This document shows positions 31,093 through 33,059 of a DNA stretch of 33,059 nucleotides, piece after piece. Position 1 is the first letter of the stretch; each line of letters starts with the position of its first letter. This DNA is from an uncultured Clostridia bacterium (GTDB lineage: Bacteria; Bacillota; Clostridia; Christensenellales; Borkfalkiaceae), in the NCBI GenBank assembly GCA_947630035.1, contig CANRFW010000006.1, positions 1-33,059 on the forward strand, read 5' to 3'. The position numbers and the translations under genes are program-made. The notes below the pieces were generated by a model that was not told where the DNA came from, ran no database searches, and saw only the letters and a list, made by a program, of their open reading frames with translations.

Positions 31093-32067
31093 TCACCTCA
31101 CGGAAATTTCTTCTCCGAACAAGTCGGATAAAATGCAGAGCGCCTCGGCGTCGAATGCCGACGTATCAAAATCATCGAGCAAATCGCCGTCCTGCTCGTC
31201 AACGGACGGTGCGTCCGGTTGAACGTTGTGCAAAACTTCACCCGTTTCGGGGTCTACGCGGAAGTCCGCCTCGTCGGAGAAATGGTCATCTTCCAAATCA
31301 TCGGTGATGCGCACTTTATATCCGCGCTCTATGAGTTTCCCCGCGTACAATTCAACGGCGTGGTACGGAATGCCGCACATCGGAATGCGCTCGGAAAGCC
31401 CGCAATCCCTGCTCGTAAGCGTCAGACCGAGAACGTCCGCGATTTTCTCCGCGTGTGCGTCCAAAGCCTCGTAGAAGTCGCCTACCCGCATAAGCAACAA
31501 ACAGTCCGAATGTTCCGCCGCAAATTTGGAGTAGTATTGATAGAACGGGGAAATCGGTTTTGCGGGCTTCGGGGCTGCTGTTTCTGCGGCGGGACGCTCC
31601 CTTGTCGGTTCGCTGTCCTCGGCTTCGTGTACGGCGGTCTCCTGCGCGTTCGAGCCGAGTAAGTCGTCGAAGATATTCATTTGCGGCTTCGGCTTCGCGA
31701 TGGGCGGTTTATAGGCGGACACGGCGGTCTCCTTGCGTGCGGGCGTGGGGCGGTATGGCGTTCCGTCCTCGTTGTAAAGCGTTCCTTCTATGCTGCCCTC
31801 CTCAAAGTAGTGGACCGCCCAGCCGTAGACGGTTGCGTCATTGATACACGCCGATCTCGCGCCTTTCTCTGCGAGTTTCTGCGCTTCATCGGCGGCAAAT
31901 TGCATAAAACCGTCCAGCGTCTTTACGTTCCGGACGCGCTGTCCGTCTTTTTCGATGATAACGCCGCTGTTGATTTTCTCCGCCAGCGTTTCGCTCGCGT
32001 TCTCCTGTAAGTAGGCAAGGATAAGTTCTTGCTCCCTGCCCTTTGCCGTTAAGTTGAGTTTTGTCAT
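31093..32067 (-). CDS. PcfK-like protein fused to a MutS mismatch-recognition domain
   Basis: A 324-residue two-domain protein. Residues 1-105 are PcfK-like (NSGVIIEKDGQRVRNVKTL, SACINDATVYGWAVHYFEEGSIEGTLYN). A Pro/Ala/Glu-rich linker follows. Residues about 172-258 match MutS domain I: CLLLMRVGDFYEALDAHAEKIADVLGLTLTSRD, then IPMCGIPYHAVELYAGKLIERGYKVRI in outline. The F198-Y-E200 motif, which in MutS inserts into mismatched DNA, is kept. The MutS ATPase is absent. The acidic tail ends at residue 324. AGGAGG precedes the ATG. It likely binds distorted or mismatched DNA in element processing; the function is inferred. Confidence 0.82.
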   Translation of the reverse strand: MTKLNLTAKGREQELILAYLQENASETLAEKINSGVIIEKDGQRVRNVKTLDGFMQFAADEAQKLAEKGARSACINDATVYGWAVHYFEEGSIEGTLYNEDGTPYRPTPARKETAVSAYKPPIAKPKPQMNIFDDLLGSNAQETAVHEAEDSEPTRERPAAETAAPKPAKPISPFYQYYSKFAAEHSDCLLLMRVGDFYEALDAHAEKIADVLGLTLTSRDCGLSERIPMCGIPYHAVELYAGKLIERGYKVRITDDLEDDHFSDEADFRVDPETGEVLHNVQPDAPSVDEQDGDLLDDFDTSAFDAEALCILSDLFGEEISVR

Positions 32068-32081
32068 AAGTCTGTTTCCTC

Positions 32082-32570
32082 CTATGCTGTGATTTTCTTT
32101 TGGTCGTCCGCCGTTTCTTCTTTGATGACTTCCGAACCGTGGATGCGGCGGATCTCGTCAAGCGAAAGATGATATTTGCCTGTCGTCGGGTCTTCCGCCC
32201 ACGCCCATGCTTTCTTGCCGTTACACCAGAAAAAGCCGAGTTCTTTTAGTTTGTCCTTGTATGCAAACGCGTGGAATACCCATATCCATGCGCCGCATAT
32301 CTCGATTTTGCAGTTGAAGCCGATGATGGCGTTGATAATGTCTTTGAAGCGGTCGGGAATATCTGTCTTTTTCTCTTTCGTGTAGGTCTTTCCATCCGCC
32401 GTTTCGTGGATATTGCCGACGATCTTCAAAAGTTCGTCGTACTCGGCATTGATGCGTTTCATATCTTCGACGTCGCCGCCTCTGTCGGGGTGGTGTTTGA
32501 AAGCGAGCGCTTTATACTGCCGTTTCAATTCTTCGACCGTCTTAACGTCTTTGAAAAATTTGTATTTCAT
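32082..32570 (-). CDS. J-domain (DnaJ-like) protein
   Basis: A 162-residue protein with a J domain in its first 60 residues: LKRQYKALAFKHHPDRGGD with His27-Pro-Asp29, which stimulates DnaK. The C-terminal part (about 90-150; GAWIWVFHAFAYKDKLKELGFFWCNGKKAWAWAE) is a Trp-rich unit that I recall from mobile-element J proteins. AAGGAG precedes the ATG. Could recruit host DnaK for replication or transfer. Confidence 0.88.
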   Translation of the reverse strand: MKYKFFKDVKTVEELKRQYKALAFKHHPDRGGDVEDMKRINAEYDELLKIVGNIHETADGKTYTKEKKTDIPDRFKDIINAIIGFNCKIEICGAWIWVFHAFAYKDKLKELGFFWCNGKKAWAWAEDPTTGKYHLSLDEIRRIHGSEVIKEETADDQKKITA

Positions 32571-32612
32571 GTGATTTCTCCTTTTCGATTAGATTTTGGT
32601 TTTTGGAATAAG

Positions 32613-32640
32613 AAAAAGCCCGCCACTTGTCAGAACGGGC
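32613..32640 (-). terminator. Attenuating terminator before the J-domain gene
   Basis: Minus-strand gcccg/cgggc stem (32640-32636 with 32622-32618) and five T (32617-32613). The stop codon of the upstream 76-residue gene (32632-32630) lies in its loop. Confidence 0.6.
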
Positions 32641-32860
32641 AGCCGCGCCACAGACGCTTATATTCGATGAAGGTCTTTATAGGAACGATAAGCCATGTTA
32701 CACGCTCTAACGGGCGGTTGGTTCTTCTGTCTGGCGGTGTATGCGAGTTATACCAGCGCACGCACCATTCCGCCGACGAATAGGTGTTTGTGATAAGGTA
32801 ACATTTGATTTTTCGTTTGCCTTGCTTTTGGTAGCAAACTTTGTAACCGTAATTTTTCAT
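32630..32860 (-). CDS. Small hypothetical protein
   Basis: A 76-residue basic protein (YGYKVCYQKQGKRKIKCYLI, AEWCVRWYNSHTPPDRRTNR). Two adjacent ATGs are possible (32863 and 32860); the first overlaps the stop of the gene before it as TAATG, indicating translational coupling. Small proteins of this type are common in Clostridia conjugative elements; no function known. Confidence 0.65.
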   Translation of the reverse strand: MKNYGYKVCYQKQGKRKIKCYLITNTYSSAEWCVRWYNSHTPPDRRTNRPLERVTWLIVPIKTFIEYKRLWRGCPF

Positions 32861-32862
32861 CA

Positions 32863-33051
32863 TTATTTTTTGTCGTCAAGCGATGCGATTTCAATGTGTT
32901 TGCCTTTTAAGGCGTGTTTCTCTCTGAACCGCCGCAGGGCTTCGTTTGCCGAATATCCGATATAGGTCTCTCGGATACGTTTTCCGTCGTCGTCCGAATA
33001 GCGGAGAATGAGTGCGCCGTAAATGTTTTTGTAGTAGAGGATATATCTCAT
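32863..33051 (-). CDS. Small hypothetical protein
   Basis: A 62-residue protein (YILYYKNIYGALILRYSDDD, YSANEALRRFREKHALKGK). The ATG at 33051 has only a GAAG element before it, and the window ends 8 nt further on, so an upstream start cannot be ruled out. It overlaps the next gene by one base. No family recognised. Confidence 0.6.
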   Translation of the reverse strand: MRYILYYKNIYGALILRYSDDDGKRIRETYIGYSANEALRRFREKHALKGKHIEIASLDDKK

Positions 33052-33059
33052 TCTTCGAC

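Larger units (their letters stand above)
7770..33059. mobile_element. Integrated element at tRNA-Gly, right end outside the window
   Basis: Everything from the tRNA 3' end onward is accessory: two tyrosine recombinases, secreted cargo, a LexA-box operon, HUH Rep, membrane ATPase, toxin-antitoxin genes, and PcfJ/PcfK/DnaJ-like genes. No housekeeping gene is seen after the tRNA. The PcfJ/PcfK genes suggest an integrative conjugative element; the Rep-ATPase-membrane protein set resembles filamentous phage. It could be one hybrid or two nested elements (two integrases). No relaxase, VirB4 or phage capsid/terminase gene is visible here. Confidence 0.85.

Noticed and set aside
29231-33059. Right attachment site (attR) repeating the tRNA-Gly 3' end
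   Set aside because: I looked for the tRNA T-arm/acceptor sequence after 7790 and found no copy; the element must extend beyond the window.

Overview
The window looks like a GC-rich Gram-positive Clostridia genome, probably an uncultured gut lineage. The evidence is an FMN riboswitch driving an ECF-type RibU, a Firmicutes-style tsaE-tsaB-rimI cluster, lipoproteins ending in LAAC/VAGC lipoboxes, and GKSAYE/EAEWLESLKG-type lipoprotein modules that I associate with Christensenellales-like bacteria. The placement is inference; no rRNA is present.

Positions 1-7790 are chromosomal backbone. They hold an FMN riboswitch with terminator and ribU. Next comes a tightly overlapping run, tsaE-tsaB-rimI-alpha/beta hydrolase-murF-like, which starts from an apparently leaderless promoter, followed by ddl. 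Then come an intergenic block of palindromic repeats, ribokinase (rbsK), a small PH/GRAM-like protein on the minus strand, and tRNA-Gly(CCC) with its own promoter and terminator.

From the 3' end of the tRNA to the end of the window (more than 25 kb) lies an integrated mobile element whose right end is not in view. Its left edge carries GGGGCA repeats and a tyrosine integrase pointing at the tRNA, then a 620-bp gene-poor region with minus-strand terminators and tiny ORFs, and a second, unrelated tyrosine recombinase. A cassette of four secreted proteins follows (three lipoproteins and one Sec-exported protein).

At 18.45 kb a consensus promoter carries a near-perfect Gram-positive LexA box just after the predicted start site. 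It leads into a Mu Com-like zinc ribbon, two tandem terminators, two sigma-region-4-like regulators, three small unknown proteins (one a possible ssDNA-binding protein), and three membrane-anchored proteins. The last of these has a signal peptide, a large exodomain and a C-terminal membrane anchor. A minus-strand AbrB/PIN toxin-antitoxin pair separates this run from a 32-residue single-span membrane protein, a four-span membrane ATPase with an odd P-loop, and an HUH-family replication initiator. The gene after Rep is followed by a striking nested inverted repeat that looks like a replication origin or packaging signal.

The right end (29.4-33 kb, minus strand) has PcfJ-like, PcfK-like (fused to a MutS mismatch-recognition domain) and DnaJ-domain genes typical of Gram-positive conjugative elements. 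The most interesting candidate is the 18.4-29.3 kb module. It appears to be SOS-controlled, and its HUH Rep, membrane ATPase, tiny membrane protein and anchored exodomain protein resemble the layout of filamentous phages (inoviruses), yet it sits inside an ICE-like element. Whether it is a prophage, a new DNA-export system or a hybrid cannot be settled from this window.
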